Source: Rhytidiadelphus loreus
Lineage: Eukaryota > Streptophyta > Bryopsida > Hypnales > Hylocomiaceae
DNA: 64,000 bases
Reading direction: 5' to 3'
Assembly (NCBI GenBank): GCA_947034895.1
Contig: OX344763.1
Location: 75,969,093-76,033,092 of the forward strand
In this document: positions 47,326 through 61,000 of the stretch, piece after piece
Position numbering within the stretch: position 1 is the stretch's first letter
How the letters are laid out: each line of letters opens with the position of its first letter
Translations under genes and position numbers: made by a program
The notes under the pieces: generated by a model
The model's database searches: none
Told to the model about the DNA's origin: nothing
The model's input: the letters and a program-made list of their open reading frames with translations, nothing else

Positions 47326-48835
47326 TCATGGTACTAGCCCTCCCTCATCACAAGTGACAGAGAGGGCAAAAGGCCCGATCTTCACGTCAAATGTGGCGAC
47401 CGACTTGTCAGTGGGGTACTTCATTTGATAAGTACCTTCCTGCAATGCAAGAATAGAAGGAAGTTACACATCGCCATTTTCCAGTGATTGATTTCAGGGG
47501 CAGGCCGGAAATTGCCTTAGAAAACTACAAAGCATATGCAAGCATAAAGGAACTTGTCACACTATAATAAACCCTGAAAGCCCACATGGCCAAAGGAGCC
47601 GCCTCCACATCAATAAGACCTGAAATGAATAATTTAGAAAGGTTCTAGGAAAGTCCTCAAATATTTAGTTAAAAAGGCGACAGTTTGGGATGCTAAGGAT
47701 GTATTTTAAAAGTTACTCCAATTAGGTGTACTTCTTTAAAGTGGACTTCTTATTTTTAGTTCGAGCACTCGGGGTTTCCATATCATGATACTGTAAGCCA
47801 AATTCTAGCCCAAAAGCATAGTAAGCTTATATGTTGAGATTTTTACCATTTGACCTGTTGCGGTTCTCAGCGGATAGGCGGATGTGTACTCGAAACTAGT
47901 TCCTGGAAAGAGTATTGGCTGCTCCCCAATGACCCCCAAACCTCTGCACAAACGAACGATGTTAGAATCACGTCCTACAATATACCAAAAGCATTTCCAA
48001 GCAGCGAAACCTATTACATTTGTGAACAGTAACTAGTCACCGATCATATTAGACCAAGATAAAATATACCAACACTAAGATCAAAATGCATAGTAACAAA
48101 TTACCTGGCCTCTTCAACTTTCCCAGTTGCATCTGTTATAATCCACTACCAACTTAGAAGCTAAACTGACTCAAGGGAATCATTGGTGATGCGAATGAGA
48201 TAGACAAAATAATATTGTTGCTTGAAAGGCCGACTGCAATCGTTCACGTACACACTCCAAACTCAAACTCTAATTCCCTGTAAACAAATAAACAAAATCA
48301 ATGCTCTATGACAACAAGTAGTCGGTCGAATTTCTAGTGCCATATTAGCTGCACTCTTTCTGAATAGATGAGTTATAGCAAGCTGGGTGGCAACTAAGAA
48401 CATAAAACTTATACACAACTTCACAAAACCAAATCAATCTTGAAAGTTGGTTACAGCCATTTACATTTGTGGTTGTATCACTGTGATATTGGATCCCGAA
48501 ATGAACTTTAAGTGGGGACACTTTGCTCAACTCGTCTCTGTATCTTGCTGCTTCCTGGAAAAACAAGTACATGAAATTTTTGTAACAAAACGTTCAATTT
48601 CCAATAGAAGGGAAATTCAAACTCTTGTCTACGTAGGAAAGTGCATCTTGATTAAGGAGACATAATCATCAACTCCCAATGAGTTACAATTCTTGGCCTA
48701 CAGTAAGAGTTTAAAACTTAAGGCATATTTCTCTTCAACGATAGCTTTTTCCATCAAGGTTTTAAATCGAACAATAGGATGTTCACCTTAAAGAGACTTG
48801 ACCATATCCCTCAAACGCGTAGCTTCCGTATAATC
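47326..48835 (-). pseudogene. UVR-ApaG domain gene copy, six exons, with in-frame stops
   Basis: Exons on the minus strand are 48835-48787 (DYTEATRLRDMVKSL), 48628-48587 (ISLLLEIERF), 48554-48465 (EAARYRDELSKVSPLKVHFG), 48277-48105, 47943-47847 and 47439-47326. The first three give the UVR motif (EAxRxRDxL). The last three give a nearly complete ApaG domain: VWSVYV, FVYLIRITNDSLESV, WIITDATGKVEEARG, VIGEQPILFPGTSFEYTSAY, ATGQM|EGTYQM and TFDVKIGPFALSV. The last four exons join in phase (0, 2, 0); the first junction is off by a base. Stops lie at TGA 48619-48617, TGA 48265-48263, TAG 48163-48161 and TAG 48148-48146. The TAG in ESV-LLSW sits where ApaG proteins have VQLLSR, so Gln to stop is supported by the family, and the following Arg reads Trp. 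UVR-ApaG is a normal plant protein architecture, so this is a dead copy of a host gene lying downstream of a transposase gene in the same orientation. Confidence 0.75.
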
Positions 48836-49739
48836 CTGGAACCACCGCTCAACTTTAGATGCATACCAAATCAAACAAGATGGGACCTCGATAGGCTGCA
48901 TCTTTTGAAAATCGTAAACATACAGAAAAGCACCTTCCGTATGCATGAAACATCAAAACAAAGACTACAACACTTAGGAACATGTGCTGCTATTGAGTGA
49001 TAAAGTCTAACAAAGTTATTGTTTGACAAATGAAGTGTAACATACATACATATGAAATCATGCAATGTCAACATGGATTCATGTGTCACTGAATGGTATG
49101 CTTACACACACACATCTCACGCATTGAAAGCACTTCACGACAATTTGAGTTGCCTCCTTCAAGGCCTACATTATGAAAAGTCCTTTACAAAAGTTTGCTT
49201 CCATTCAGACTTTCGACATGTGCTATTGTACAAGAAAAATTATAAACCGAAGTACTAGTTCCGCAAAACTATATAGAAGTTTACATTTGCAGTTTACAGA
49301 TAAACGATGTACACAAAAAACTAAAAACATGTGCTGGCGGCCGATCCTGCTTCCATTGTATACCCTCCCCTCTGTAGTTCCTTCGCAATGCTAAGATTTC
49401 CACTCCAATTGTTGTCCACTTAATTTCTGTCTGACTCAGCACATACCTACAAAACCCCACCATAGCATACCATGACTATATGAATGACACAATGAGCTTG
49501 ATGCTTCAATGTAAACAATGATTTTGACATTTTTCTTGTACATACGGCCATTAAATTAAGAAACAAAATTTTTGAAGTCTTCACGCCCGCTATTCCAATT
49601 CTGCATTCCATTTATATAAACTACTTTACTATAGTGCATGGCCGTCCTTCTGCAGTGCTACATGTTCATTGTTGAAGACAAGTGCAGACACAGAAGGTTG
49701 AGGGACATGAACTCACCCACAACTATTGCTAACAATCAG

Positions 49740-52700
49740 TCATTTTTTCCGAACACGCTCTACGCGTCGTGCATTCGTCACCTGTCATTCAAAAACATAC
49801 TCGTTAGGTTGTCATGCTGATCCACCAACAATGTGCAATGCTACAATGCTACAATGCTTGTACTATACTTTACTTCTTCTAGTTCAATCTATGCAATAAT
49901 AGCAACCTCGAATCCATCTCAGCAGTCCAAATGCAAGGTCATGTACATAGTTCATAGCATTCCACTACAATGAAACGTCATGAGTGCCGTACCTTAGCAA
50001 CAGGTAGGGGTGGCTTTGTCACACCCGGTTGTTTCTCTGTACTTGCTTTAGTAGACTTGAATGCAACAACTTTTTTGGAGGCAGCATTGCTTTGCATTGT
50101 CTTCGTCAGACGTGGAGGACGTTTGACACCATCTACAGGGGATTCATTGTCATGCTGCATCAACAAGGTAATCGAATTACCAACATTGGAATTGATAAGC
50201 ACTAAATGTTTTACAAAACCAATCCCTACATGGCTACATCCCCACTCCAATTTCACATGCACACGTAAACCGTTATTGCAGAAGTTCTGCAGTATGGTTT
50301 TCCAAATTCAAGAATCATGAAGCATCGGTATCTATTTCTGCATTCATACGAGACTGGCAATTCATATTTATATATGGCAATTGCTACAAGCATGCTTCAA
50401 GTATGCCATCTCCGTCTCCAAGGCCCTATCGGCACACATAAAATAATTCCATTTACAACCAGTAGGACAATGACGATTGCAACCTGCCTCTGCATCTATA
50501 AAAAAACATATAATTATATTCTGCACTAGTCAATTTCAAACAACGTACTATACAAACTGCCTTCCAAAATTTAAGGACGTTGCAGAAATGGAATACCTGT
50601 TCACCATCTTTGCCAACAGAAACATCCGTCACCCCATCTTTGCCAACAGAAACATCCGTCATCCCATCTTTGGGAGCAGCCACTTCTGTCAACACACAGT
50701 CATTGCCGTCGTTCGATATGTCGTCTGCTACAACTGCAGGTACAACGCACTTCACAAGTGTGATTTGTTTGTCCATCTTCTCAACTATGGGAACCTCATC
50801 CATGTCAAGTCTGTAGACATCCTCCCGATCGCTAGCTTCTACGTCCACTTCATTCGGTAGGTTTGCATTGGCATGTAGAACTAGGCCGCCCTTTCCATTC
50901 TCTTTAGTGGACACAGACTCCGGCAACAACAAAGTATCTACAGAGTTGGTATTGGGACCTCGAGGACTAGAAGAGGACGGTCCCACTTCTGCTAAAGTCG
51001 GCTACAATGGCGATGTATCCAAATCTCGGGGAGAAATCTGCAACTTCCCAACACAACTGTCTATAATTTCCCGAAGCATGTCCTCCAGATGACCATGTGA
51101 GGAATCCATCTTCTGATGTAGGCTGCTCAAAGTCCCTTCTATGTCAACAACTCGTGTGCTAATTTCGTCAAAGTCTTTTGCTCGATCCACAAGTGATGTT
51201 CGCTTAGCTTCTTCTTGTTGACTATACTCTCTTGCAACCTCTGCACTAACTTCCTCCGGTTTTGGTTTTCGACCCAACTGTATGCTCTGACAACATGACA
51301 CCATCCCTATGTCAGTCATATTAAGCTCTTCAAGCAACATCAGGCGTAATTGCTATAATACAGTCTACGAGCAACAAGTCTTGGTCTTCTTTTCTTGTAA
51401 ATTTAGTTATACATATTCCATTGACGAGGAACTACAGGCTCAATGTATGCATGTAGTCTTCTAATCTTCTTCCATGACCAATACTTGCACATGTTTTTCT
51501 AGAATTTCTGAACAGATATAGTGCCGATGACCTACAATAGAACAATCATAGTCACATACAGATGAGCAAAGCAATGAAACTTACCAAACTACTGATGGCA
51601 TCACTCTCTATTATCCTCAATAGAGCTAACTTTGAGCCTTTGCCCACTGAAATTGCACGCATGTGCTCAGACATTTTTCGTGATGCCGAGGATTGCCGAT
51701 TCCTAACGAGCGTGTCCCATTGGTCGGCATTGACCTCCGCCGGTTTAGCTTTGCCAGCATCGATCATGGAATTCAATCTCCATTGAGTATTGATCAATAT
51801 CTTAGTGACGATGGGAGAAATCCATTTATCACTTACTTTTGAGCTACCCCCCTTCATCTCCCAATCTGCAAGCAAAAAGACAGAATTAGTAAAGTAGTAT
51901 TTGAACATCAATGACAATGCATTCCATCTCCAATGAAAATAGTGACGGAAGCCTTACCATTGTATAAGCGCTTGAAGAAACGCCTCTTTTGTTGGGATGG
52001 TTGCGCTTCCCAACTGCATGTTGGATCCAAGTCCTTCGCATAGCGCTTCACATCCTCTGCCAATACATGCATCATTCGTCCATTGGGAAAGCCAATGACA
52101 TCTACCTTGATGGGTATCTTCTCCTCTTCTGTGACCTTTCTTTTGCAAATCGGCTGGGGGCTGCAATCATCGTCGTCGCTTTCGTCGCTGCTGTCTTTGT
52201 CCTCCACTAGCGTGCCAGAAGCATCACTGCTTCAAAGAAGGGGTTCACATTATTGGGAATCAACAATTACAAACAACGCAAGTTAGGTATACAAGGGTTC
52301 ATAAATACGTCACAAGTTTGGTATGAAGACAAGGCTCCCATGACGACATTAACTATGATATTGAAATTTGGAAGCCGTAGACGTTAGACTCGAAAGTTCT
52401 CACCACTGAAAGTGAAGTCTTCCAACAAACTAGACGTCCACAACAACACATTTGCGTAGTATCAACTGCCATCATATTCATTATACTTTCTTTCATCACC
52501 ATTATTGTTTTTCCATTGCTACTAAGTCTATGTCACTATGTGGACCACTACAGAGACGACGAAATGTGTGAATGAGTCCGAAGAAGTGGAGCACAAACGA
52601 CAGCTTAAGAGACCTTAACATCATAGAATTCTACGTCTAAAAAAACGTATCGATGTCCAAAAAAACACGACGATGTTTTTGAAAACGTGTACAAAACATA

Positions 52701-53254
52701 GACATTTCTGTTGGTTATGTATAATGCTAGAAAATGTAAACAACATTCCTTTTCAGAAGAGGGGGAGCATACATTACCAAACCAAGCCACGTTTTCTAGG
52801 ACATGCACAGTGACAAACATGTATTTACAGAAACGTAAAGGCACGGAGTTCACTAAGACCATTGATTACAAACATGAAGTAATGAACAGGACGTGCACAA
52901 TGCAACACACCTGTCCAGTTCCTCCTCCTTCTCAGAGTCTTCCATACTAGGAAGGTCACGTTCCTCATTAGATGACGTCTCTACTTGCACAGGAAGTGGC
53001 TTTTGCTTTTTTTGTGGTGGCGCGACTGACACCACTGGTTCCTTCCCTTTTACAACACGCTTGTCTTCCTTCATCTTTGATCGGCGCTCGTCGGCGCCTC
53101 GCATACGGAACTCCGATGTCCTGAGAACGACAATGTCATTGCCGCGATTGGGACGTGATGGAGAGGGCTTCCGCTTCAACATTTTTGTACGACCTGGTGC
53201 CATGCGTCTGCGTGTGTTTGGCCAAGCAACAAAAACCTCCCCCAACAACTGCAC
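49740..53254 (-). pseudogene. Transposase_24-like CACTA accessory gene, one internal TAG
   Basis: Exons on the minus strand are 53254-52911 (likely start ATG at 53203, MAPGRTKMLKRKPSPSRP), 52226-51958, 51865-51585, 51286-50597, 50154-49993 and 49781-49740. All junctions are GT-AG and keep phase. Residues about 1-130 are basic then acidic (EDKDSSDESDDDD). The core has VIGFPNGRMMHVLAEDVKRY, KRRFFKRLYNDWEMKGG and NADQWDTLVRNRQSSASRKM, matching the plant Ptta/En/Spm transposase family (PF03004, Transposase_24), the second protein of many CACTA elements, thought to bind the element ends. A coiled coil follows (EEAKRTSLVDRAKDFDEI). One TAG at 51004-51002 separates DLDTSPL from PTLAEVGP. A 27-bp duplication encodes KDGVTDVSVG twice. 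It ends VERVRKK then TGA; beyond this the frame reads on with another TGA. The gene is divergent from the TNP2 gene at 58-63 kb. Confidence 0.7.
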
Positions 53255-53599
53255 ACAAAAATACAGTTGCAGTAGACATTAATGCGCAAGTACATCAATG
53301 AGCAATAACAAAAAATTGGTGCATACAAATACAAAAGCATACAACATGAATGCCTACAAGCATGCGGAGCGCACATAGTCCACGGACAAGGACGTCAAAT
53401 AGCTTCCATGGATGTCATTTAATATTTTTTTGCTAAGTCTTCGGTCCAACAATACATGAAACTAATGTGCCAATTACAAGTTCCAACAAACAATAAGATG
53501 CACAACACTGATGATCACACTTGCACTTCACAAATAACAAACACGTAAAGAAGTACAGAGGAGACGAAGCCCTTGCTGAGTCGCTGTAGTAGGTCTAGA

Positions 53600-55700
53600 A
53601 GTTCTGAATGCAATTGAGGGGTTACAGTCCGCTCACCTCCGCGGTAGTAAGACTGCTCTTCCAAATTAGCTAAGAAAATATGAACAAATGACGAGTTGAA
53701 CAAATGTGTAGTGCCTGAAAATGCATGTGCACAATCAAACAAAAAACGAGTACACAATGACAATGCGCTCCATATGTCCTACTATGCACCATGAACTTTG
53801 TTTTAAGCGCACACTGTGTCACTCGAAACGGAAGACACGGCAACACATGTGAAGGGTGGGTAACCTATTTCCATGGGAGCCCAAACCCGGTAGTACATGC
53901 AACCTACATCCATGGCCTAAGCCCCCCTATGACCAATAGAAGAAGAAATCTACAACCGTTTCTGAAGCCCTTCCCGACAAATAGGCGGTGGCGTTGGCAG
54001 GTGCTAGGCAATGGATTGGTATAATGGTGGCGTGTTAAGTGAGGGACGTTCAAGCATACAAGATTGTCCATTTTCTTTTGAAAACAAACACAAATTAAAG
54101 AAGTTAGGGGTTTACCTCATTGGCGGCGCCTTTGTTGTCGACGGGAAGCATCGCAGCCGTGCGAGAAATGCAATTGGCGTTGCTCGAAGTCTTCAAACAT
54201 GTGCTATGTCTGCGGCCATCCATCTCTCTCTGATTAGGGATTTTGAGCTCCGGCGAAGTGTCTGCAAAAGTGCGACGGACCTGCTTCAAGAAATCCATGA
54301 AGATGTGAACGGCACACTCGCTAACACCAACATCTGTATAGCTACAATTAGGTAAACTTCCTGTGACTTCAGGAACCCATTGATCCCTTACCAATTCACT
54401 ATGCACGTCCATTTTCCACTTTCTAAAGTACAAGAGCTGAACAATGCTACAAGAATTTTTGAGTAGAGGAAGTCAGTACTTCTCCATGGTTTAACGACTT
54501 CTTCCTCTGTAGGTGGAAGACACATAAGACTTCCTTTGTGACAGTACGGCTACTAGTTAATGGTCCATCTATAATTTCATCCAATGTTGGATGTCACGTT
54601 TTTTGAAACGCAGCCATGTTTTTTCCAACAACTAACTGTACATGAAAACGTCCACATAGAGAATGCACAACACTGTTATATACATGTATGTGAATCTGAG
54701 GTAATAGACAGCGTTCTAGGAAACGAAGCTTTGTTTGCATTGATCCTATATTGCGCATGCCCTTCTTCCTGAATGACCATGTGGACGTGCAATTGCCTTA
54801 AACAGCATGTGATACATGACATTCCTTGTGCAATGAGTTGTATGAGCTCCTATTCTCTATTTAGCTGTTATTGCCTATTATAGATCCATAGGTTATTTAC
54901 TACACCAACTGTACATAATTGTCGAGCACAGCAACTATGAATTGCTTGGTATATTTGAATTCTTGTTGCACACATAGAAACATTAAATGGGACATGCCAT
55001 CTATGTACCATAGAGCCTTATGTAGTATGGCCTGTTTTGTGAGCATTTCTATAGAATACTGTCATTAGTAGAAGACAATGATGCATATGGTAGGGACATG
55101 CAATGAACGGTACTATGTTATTCTGTATCGCAAGTGTCCCTTTCCTGTTCGGCAATTGCTTGGTATATTTGAATTCTTGTTGCTTCTTTCCTATCATAAT
55201 AATATGGAAAAAATTGAGAAGTATATAGCAGGAGTGCTTCAAAATGAAGAATGGGTTATATAGAGCAAAAACAACAAACAACTGGAATCCCAGAAAGCCT
55301 TTGTATTACGGTCATTTGTGAAGCACCATTGACAATATGCAATATTGCTCATTTCGGAACAGTTTCTCAAATATGAGTTTGCCTGAATGTAGGGATGACT
55401 CATATGATGTTGTAATTGCATGTGTAGAAAATTACAGGTGACGTGCCTTTCATCCACATAGACAAAAAGTGTACAAAGCTGATGGTGTACAAAAGCGTCA
55501 GGAAAGGGAACTCCACGTACTACGTCTATAAGGTAACCTCATTGAAGCACTGAGTAAAGCATGTAAATGGTATTTACAAACTTGTAGCATCCGCAGGCCC
55601 AATGCTTGTGCCTGGCATTTGTAAGCTTCTAGCATTCCTAGCCCCAGTGCTATTAGCGTTTGGCCTTGTCAAAATAATGGCTTGTAGTGATAACAATTAC
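53600..55700. other. Scattered exon-like pieces, no gene model
   Basis: A 95-bp plus-strand piece (55438-55532) between TTACAG and AAG|GTAACC encodes DVPFIHIDKKCTKLMVYKSV and reads like a real exon. Stretches at 53.8-54.4 kb are open on both strands but resemble nothing known. No continuous model could be assembled. Confidence 0.3.
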
Positions 55701-55705
55701 TGAAT

Positions 55706-56194
55706 ATGAACAAGAAGGATTTGGATTCAAAACAAAGTATAACCACGTCAGTGCTTCTAAGATGTTGTCCATACATGCTTAGAATTGTGGATATTTCAAG
55801 TATGTTCAGGGAAATGTCAACTACGGAAGCAGAAGTGCAACTTTCTACTCTTTCTGATGCTGAATCCGTAGGAGAATGTGTCAGTTACATGGATGTAGAG
55901 TCAGAGAATGACAATGGCGCTGCAAATGATTTTCAACTGTTTAGACAGTATGAAATTGAGTGGGAAGCATACCTAGAGTGCATGGTTTTTTGGCACAAGG
56001 AACATATGTGCTGGTATGATTTAGGATTAGTTTGCACCAAAAACTTCATGTGGAGACCATTGACGATGTGTACTACAACAACATGTACAGTATGTCATGG
56101 TTCTATAACGGTGTTTATCCTTTCGAAAGTTTGGAGGAAGCGGCCGACTCATGGTTGGCTGAACAAGTATACTCAGCGATGGTTGATTGAAAGT
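55706..56194 (+). pseudogene. Frameshifted gene fragment of unknown family
   Basis: The plus-strand frame is acidic and coherent (ESVGECVSYMDVESENDNGA) and continues through FRQYEIEWEAYLECMVFWHK to about 56030. The coherent coding then moves to another frame: KLHVETIDDVYYNNMYSMSW, YNGVYPFESLEEAADSWL, AEQVYSAMVD, TGA. The change of frame without splice signals indicates an indel. It may be a third gene of the CACTA region; no family was recognised. Confidence 0.4.
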
Positions 56195-56199
56195 TTGTT

Positions 56200-58020
56200 G
56201 TAAATTGTAAAAGTCCTTACATGTCCGTGTTGGTATAACACTTTTGTGACGCAAGGCAATCTGTACAGATGTTCACAATGTAGTATAGAACAAGTAATAG
56301 CTACTAGCGCACTCTGTACATAGTGTATATGACCGTGTTGTGAACATCAATTACCAAAACAGCAAACTTACCAAAGTTAGTACTACATGAACGATATATA
56401 GAAGACACAGATGACTTCCTACAAATGCAACTGCATTGTCAGTGGTCTTTAGATGAAACTAGCAATAAGTTGCGGTCACTTGTAATACTATGCTTCATTT
56501 CATGTACATTATTCAGTATATGTATGTTCCATTGCTTTTAACAAACATCAAGAAAAAGCACATAGATGACCTGTAGTGCATGTGATGATAGTTGCTACTA
56601 GCATTACTGAACTGAGTGTTTGAATTTCTGAATGAGTTCTTTTATGGAAACGATGTTTGGTTCAATTTTCTATTGATGCATTTGAAATATAATGCAGTAT
56701 GCTTTGCAGATGGTGCTTGAGCAATGAATACTGGAACTTGATTATTGCAGTTCATATGTTGGAAGTTCAGTAAGTGCTAGTACAACGTTGGTTGTAGCAG
56801 CTTCAGAACGCAATACAAATCAAAGCACAGTACAAGGTAGCTTTTCCAAAACTTCTGTACGACTAGCTATTTAGTCCATTCATGAATTTTAGAAGTCATA
56901 AACTATTAAATATATGAGTTGTTATTTTATTCATACATGCATGCATTGATAGTGTTGCTTTGCATCCCTTTCATAAATTGGAGGTAGAATGGCATAATTC
57001 ACAACCTCATGAGGATGTCAAAGAGCACTTCCACATCTTCATTTCCTGTCTATTTTACAATGTAACAGCTTAAAGCTTTAGTTTGGTTCAAATTCTTGTT
57101 ATTCCTAAAGCTTACAAGTATGAAAATGGATTTCTAGTGACACCATGTTGGACACAACATAGTGTGCTTTTATAAAAATTCAATTGATTTTCTAGTAATA
57201 TTTGTTGATATATGGAGAACTGAAACTTTCACTTCCAAAATTAGTTCATATACGGCCCTTATAGTAAAAAATATATACATATCATATTCTAACACAATCA
57301 ACACTTGCCTTATTTTCAGTTCTTCAAATGACTTTGACGTGCTTATAGTTTAGAATCTTAAAGCAAATGTAACAGTATTGAAATTGTAGCAAAACAATGT
57401 TTTGTGACTATCATATGGTAATGTATACTAGTGGTTTCTTTGGATTCAATTATATTTTTATTTATTGCAATTGGTAGTCCTTTTAAACCACTGCAATACT
57501 AATGAAGTTGACATGGGAATTGAAATAGGAACTATAGGAAAGTTACATTGATTTTTTGAGTCATCAAAAATTATTTGGCTTTATATGATTTGAACTACTA
57601 GTAATTCAGTGAAGACTACACTATTGATAATGAATACATTAGCTTGCTTGAAGAGTAGAAAAATAAGGTGCAATCTACATTTCACTAAGTTGCACGCACA
57701 GTGGGGTACGTACCTTCTACTGTGTATTGACATATATGTGCTAGAACACTTCAAATTCATAGTTGTTTACTAAAGTTGTAGCATGCACTTGCACTACACA
57801 AATGAAAAGAAGGCACAGAATGAATTTCAAAACTATGTTATAACAGAGTATATTCCTTTTTTGTTCCTAATGTGTGTACTATAGTGACTACACATACTAG
57901 AAGGGAAATTTCTATGAATTCAATGATGGACTTCCTTGTTTTTGCGCTTTGCACAAGATCCCAAGCATGTAGACTTTTGATGTTCACTATAACTCATTAC
58001 GTCCGAGAAGTGGTTTCAGC
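56200..58020. other. No gene recognised
   Basis: AT-rich DNA between the frameshifted fragment and the TNP2 gene. Stops are dense in all frames and no repeat structure stands out. It may contain the shared promoter region of the CACTA genes. Confidence 0.4.
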
Positions 58021-61000
58021 ATGCCGATCCATCCCTTACAATGACCCGCGACAGTCCACATTTCTACCGATGGACGTACACTACGTCACATTCCAGTGGG
58101 CGATTTGATATTGGAAACAGAGTTGCAAGTAGCAACGGAGCAAAACATAAGAGCATTTCAATGTCCTTGCAGGGACTGTCATGGCAGACGGTGTAAAAGT
58201 ATAGACATAATACGAAAGCACCATATAGCTGTGGGTCGAGATCCTTTTCTAATGAAATTCATGATTGGAGGTGATCCTCCAAACGGATACCTATGTCGAG
58301 GACTATGGATAGAAGATGACGTATATGACGATGACTTTGTACAATTTGATGCACATGCCAAAGGCATGTTAAATGACAATGATGACATAGCAAACATGGA
58401 TGTACCAAACGTGGTGGAAGAAGAGGTTGTGGATCGTCCTGACCCTGCACTCGATGAATTACATGAGGTGCAAAGACAAGTCATGGAGGCGTTGGACAGA
58501 AGTGATGCATTACACCGCGATGCTATTGGAGTTGTAGACGTCGAAGACAATGACGACAACAGTGGAGATACATTGGATGGATTGGAAGAGTTGTATGAAC
58601 AAGCCACAACACCACTCTATCCAGGGTCCAAAACAAGTGTGGTGTCAACAATGATCATCATAATGAATATGTGTGTAGTTTTTCGTGTTAGCAATAAGTT
58701 TACGGATGAGCTACTACGGTATTTATCTGAGGATTTGTTGCCAGCTGAGAATCAACTACCAGGGACTCACTATTTAGCACAGAAAAACATTCGGAGGTTG
58801 GGCTTGAATTATAAGAACATCCACGCTTGCCCTGATGGATGTGTGCTTTTTGACAACAAGTATGCTGATTTGGACTCTTGTCCAAAGTGTTGTAAATCGC
58901 GTTGGGTGGACGGCACAGATGCGATTCCAATGAAGATTTTACGACACTTTCCCCTCATTCCAAGGTTGAAGAGGATGTGGAGGTCAGCAGAGATAGCACG
59001 TATGTTGACTAGGTACACTAAACACGTTAGTGATGATGGCATCATGCGCTCAGTGGTAGACAGCCTAGCGTGGAAGCATGTGGACTCACATCTAGCTTTC
59101 AACAACTTTGGACTGGAGAAAAGAAACATGCGCCTAGCGTTAGCGTTGGATGGGATGAATCCATTCAAACTAAGTAATACAAATTGGTCTACATGGCCTG
59201 TGCTTATATTGATATATAATTTTGAACCGTGGTTTGTTACAAAGAAGTTTTTCATTTCATTGTGCATTCTCATATCAGGGAAGCACTCACCAACGTAAAA
59301 AAACATTGACGTTTACGTACGGCCGTTGTTGAAAGAGTTGAAAGAACTATGGAAAGGTGTCCCAGCAATAGATTTCTCACAACCAGAAGGGTCAAGGGGA
59401 TTTACAGTCCGTGGTTTGTTCATGTGGACCATTTCAGATTATCCAGCATATTCGCTAATATCAGGGCTATGTTGTAAAGGTTATAGGGGGTGTCCAAGTT
59501 GTGGGCCGGAAATAGACTCGAGACTGGCTAAAACAGGGGACATTCTAGCAAATGGACGCATTCGTGGTTCAAAGATTGTATATGGTAGAATGAGAAGGTA
59601 TCTCAATCGACATCATCCATATAGACGCAACAAAAGGTTCAATGGTGAAGTGGAGCAACGTTGTACGCCACGGGTCATGTCTGCTATAGACATCATCAGG
59701 TATGCAGCATGGCAATAGTTATACCTTGATCTAGGCGGAAAAGAAAATGCTAAATCAAACCCTGTGCATTGCACTGGCGTCAAACGATTGAGTGAATTCT
59801 ACGAACTTCCTTATTGGCAGGTTTGTATGTCCTTCACATTTCATTGCAATGCTATATTATTCTTATAGAAAATAAGAATGATTCATCATCAATTCTCTGA
59901 GTTCCTCATTGTCCACCATGGGTTTGCAATTTTTTCTTAATGCACCGTATGACCTTTCTTATGTGGAAATGAAGATATATTGCAAATATGTACAAGTCGT
60001 AGTTGTTAAGTACAACCTAAACCTCAGATTATTGTACATTTCACTCTCATAGTAAGTATACAATAAGTGCATGCAAGGATTTAGTGTTGCATAGCACGTG
60101 CTGACGTGCATGTGGCATGTGATGTTTGTCGATGGCGTACAAAATGTGTTGATGCATTAAAGATTGACAACGTCATTGTTTACAGCATTTACTGGAGCGA
60201 CATCTTCTGGATCCTATGCATTGCGAGAAGAATTTGTGTGAGAATATAGTGAAGACCATAATGGGTCTTCAAGACAGCGCAGGCAATCGCCAAGATGCTC
60301 AGGATTTAAAAATTCGAGAAGAAATTTGGTTGCAAGCAGGAGCACAAGGGCATCAAGAATACTACATGCCACATGCACCGTATGTAATGAAACTAGATGA
60401 ATGCAAAGAGTTTCTAAACATCATCACAAACATTTGCACGCCTTCGAACTACGTCGGCTCCATTCACAAGAGATTCATGGACGGTAAACTATAGTACATG
60501 AAAACACATGACTACCATGTCCTCATGCAACAAGTATTGTACGTAACCAAAGGTATAGACAAGATGCAAAAGTAGTTGGTGTGAGGAATACATATGCAAG
60601 TGAAATAAGATGCTTTTGTAAAATATTATTTCCCTTTCATCATTTGTATGTGTAGAAGACCTTGTTTGCAATAGGTCATTTTCTAACATATTGAATGTGC
60701 ATCACTCATTTGCTAAGAATATTTAGTTTTTCCATCAATCCATGTAATAATTACAAATGTTAGGACCATAGTTGTCAAATGTGGACATTTTTACTAATGC
60801 AACAGCAAACATAGATGTTATCACTAGAAGAAAAAGACGTTGGAATCCCTAAAAACGCGTGGGCTGAATTCTGTTGAGTTCTTGTTTCCAAACACAGAAA
60901 AAACGCAGTCCAAACATAGAAAAACGCAGAAAACTGCTTTTTCTGCGGTTTTTTGCATTTGGACTGCGTTTGGAAACGGGAACTCAACAGAATTCAGCCC

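Noticed and set aside
47573..47622. An extra exon between the last two ApaG exons
   Set aside because: Joining 47847 directly to 47439 gives the canonical ApaG sequence GQM-EGTYQM, so the stretch is intronic.
57162..57353. Short plus-strand open frame upstream of TNP2
   Set aside because: It is AT-rich, Ile/Ser/Asn-rich and lacks splice sites in phase with the TNP2 exons.
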